A DNA stretch of 64,000 nucleotides, taken from positions 1-64,000 of the forward strand of contig NZ_JAEHFY010000005.1 of assembly GCF_016623585.1 (NCBI RefSeq). The letters run 5' to 3'. The DNA comes from Pedobacter segetis (GTDB lineage: Bacteria; Bacteroidota; Bacteroidia; Sphingobacteriales; Sphingobacteriaceae). The notes beneath the pieces are model-generated. The model had not been told where the DNA came from and did not search any database. It saw nothing but the letters and a program-made list of their open reading frames with translations. Positions 62,704 through 64,000 of the stretch are shown piece by piece; position 1 is the first letter of the stretch; the number at the start of each line of letters is the position of its first letter. Both the position numbers and the translations under genes were made by a program.

Positions 62704-64000
62704 CTAATATTTTTCTAAATTTTCTTTTAGATCGCTAATATTTTTTATCCCGAGTTTTTCTACCTGCTTTCTCCTCATCATAATTGCATAGGTATTATTA
62801 AAACCGATAGGTTTTAACCATTTAATGCGATAGTTTTTGTTAAACTCTTGTTGTACGTAATCATAAACTTTTTCTTTATCGCCCATTATACCAGCAAAAA
62901 GCTTCGGCTTTTGAGGGAGTATTACCAATAAACCCGTACCCGTATATTCTGGATAAAAATCAATCTGTTTGTTGGTTAGCGCATCAAAGCAAATTTTAGT
63001 GCCACCTAAACCCGTTTTGGTTTCAACCTGCAAATCAGAATTACCCTCAATTAGCATTTTATACATTTGTGCCAAAATATACTGCTCACCAAATATTTTA
63101 GAGCCAATTTTAATTGTTGCCCCATTTCCGTTTCTTGGAGATTTGTATAATCCTTTCTCTATCAAAAATTCTTTGGCAACTTGTTCGGGCAATTGGTGCA
63201 AATAATCAACTTTATAATTCAAACTAGTCATGGTGCTATCATCAATTTTATTTGATAGAAGATTTAAGATCCTTTCTAAAGTTGGATTTTTATCCAACAC
63301 GTCTTGGTTAACTATTGGTGCGGCAAAATAAGGTGGAAAAATATTTTTATCGTCTTTTAAAGTAATTAAATCAAAAGCTTTTAACCGTCCATCGGTACTG
63401 TAACCACTAATTACATCCAGTTTCTTATCATAAGCAGCCTTGTACATTACCGCATCGCTAATCACAACCGTTCTTATTTTTAGACCATAAATTTTGCGCA
63501 AACCTATATCACCATCCTGCCTGCCCATAAATTCTGGGGTAAAACCCGCTAGCATTTTACCATCAAACGCAAGCGGTAAAAAATAAAAAGAAGAGCATAA
63601 AACAAAAAGAACGGGCAATAAAATTAAATGTGTTTTTAACTTTTTAAACCCGATACGTTGAACCTTAGATAATAAAAAATCGAAAGAAATAGCCAATAAT
63701 GCCGCTGGTATTGCACCGGCCAAGATCATATTGGTGTTATTTAAGGCAATGCCGCCAAAAATAAACTCGCCTAAACCGCCTGCAGCAATATAAGCCGCCA
63801 ATGTAGCCACACCTACATTTATTACGGTAGCGGTTCTTATTCCCGCCATGATCACAGGGAAAGCCAAAGGAAGTTCTACCTGCTTTAAAACTTGCCACTT
63901 ATTCATCCCCATTGCTTTGGCTGCCTCCAAAACCTCTGGCTCTATGTTTTTAATACCCGTATAAGTATTTCTGATGATTGGGAGCAAAGCATATAAAAAT
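62704..64000 (-). CDS. ABC permease fused to circularly permuted substrate-binding domain (partial)
   Basis: The gene runs off the right edge, so the N-terminal part is missing; the visible frame continues to 64000 with FLYALLPIIRNTYTG. The permease part has the EAA-like loop (EAAKAMGMNKWQVLKQVELPLAFPVIMAGIRTATVINVG) and helices of the OpuB/EgtU type. The binding domain follows in unusual order. First comes the usual second half (AGFTPEFMGRQDGDIGL, ISGYSTDGRLKAFDLI, FPPYFAAPIV). Then comes the usual first half (TIKIGSKIFGEQYILAQMY, DFYPEYTGTGLL, GFNNTYAIMM, ISDLKENLEKY). Likely cargo: betaine/choline or ergothioneine-like compounds; not proven. Confidence 0.88.
   Translation of the reverse strand, partial: FLYALLPIIRNTYTGIKNIEPEVLEAAKAMGMNKWQVLKQVELPLAFPVIMAGIRTATVINVGVATLAAYIAAGGLGEFIFGGIALNNTNMILAGAIPAALLAISFDFLLSKVQRIGFKKLKTHLILLPVLFVLCSSFYFLPLAFDGKMLAGFTPEFMGRQDGDIGLRKIYGLKIRTVVISDAVMYKAAYDKKLDVISGYSTDGRLKAFDLITLKDDKNIFPPYFAAPIVNQDVLDKNPTLERILNLLSNKIDDSTMTSLNYKVDYLHQLPEQVAKEFLIEKGLYKSPRNGNGATIKIGSKIFGEQYILAQMYKMLIEGNSDLQVETKTGLGGTKICFDALTNKQIDFYPEYTGTGLLVILPQKPKLFAGIMGDKEKVYDYVQQEFNKNYRIKWLKPIGFNNTYAIMMRRKQVEKLGIKNISDLKENLEKY

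Overview
The window reads as chromosome of a Bacteroidota member, most likely family Sphingobacteriaceae (Pedobacter-like). The DNA is AT-rich by eye. Promoters follow the Bacteroidota pattern TTG, 19-20 bases, TAnnTTTG, and most genes lack a Shine-Dalgarno site. Typical families include sigma/FecR/TonB-receptor triplets with STN and carboxypeptidase-like domains, M56-TonB fusions, PepSY-like lipoproteins, DUF6427 and a long IspG. I see no rRNA, tRNA, CRISPR array, prophage or transposase. The left edge may hold the promoter and leader of a stable RNA operon that lies outside the window.

Layout, left to right. 1-1148 has no supported gene but carries minus-strand promoters and a BlaI operator. 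1149-3463 is a BlaI / M56-TonB signalling pair. 3521-10211 (minus) holds a C-terminal processing protease, a PepSY-like lipoprotein and an ECF sigma / FecR / TonB-receptor unit. 10357-13083 (minus) is the rplM-rpsI-rpsB-tsf operon. 13584-21895 holds lnt-rsmI, serS-purU, a lipoprotein, an rRNA-type methyltransferase and MlaFE-like lipid transport genes. 21977-24807 is an SDR / PspC / LiaF-like / RDD envelope operon, followed by trehalase, ispG, a hydrolase and an HTH-Fic protein. 30658-34219 (minus) is the str operon rpsL-rpsG-fusA-rpsJ. 34405-40950 has waaA and then a nucleotide-sugar operon (ugd, UDP-xylose synthase, galE, rfbB, CpsB-like phosphatase). 41100-46342 (minus) is a metH-metF methionine unit behind a SAM-I riboswitch. 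46385-55168 is a mixed region: xth, a HigBA-type module whose toxin gene has a stop at codon 2, a GNAT, a cyclophilin, a putative metal TonB receptor, a PIN toxin pair and an ECF sigma unit. 55171-62700 holds ybaB, barrel proteins, an LpxH-like enzyme, a glycosyltransferase, purQ, coaX and lptC. The right edge cuts an ABC permease/substrate-binding fusion.

The most unusual signals are three. (1) The last gene encodes an OpuC/EgtU-like permease whose substrate-binding domain appears circularly permuted, with its second half before its first. (2) A family of hairpin elements is built from irregularly repeated 6-13 base words. Several sit in gene gaps around metH, rfbB, fusA and rpsG, and sequences of the same style sit in frame inside metH and lnt. 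(3) Regulatory architecture is unusually readable: a SAM-I riboswitch starting at its promoter, a BlaI palindrome covering a promoter, and operator repeats over the promoter of an HTH-Fic gene.
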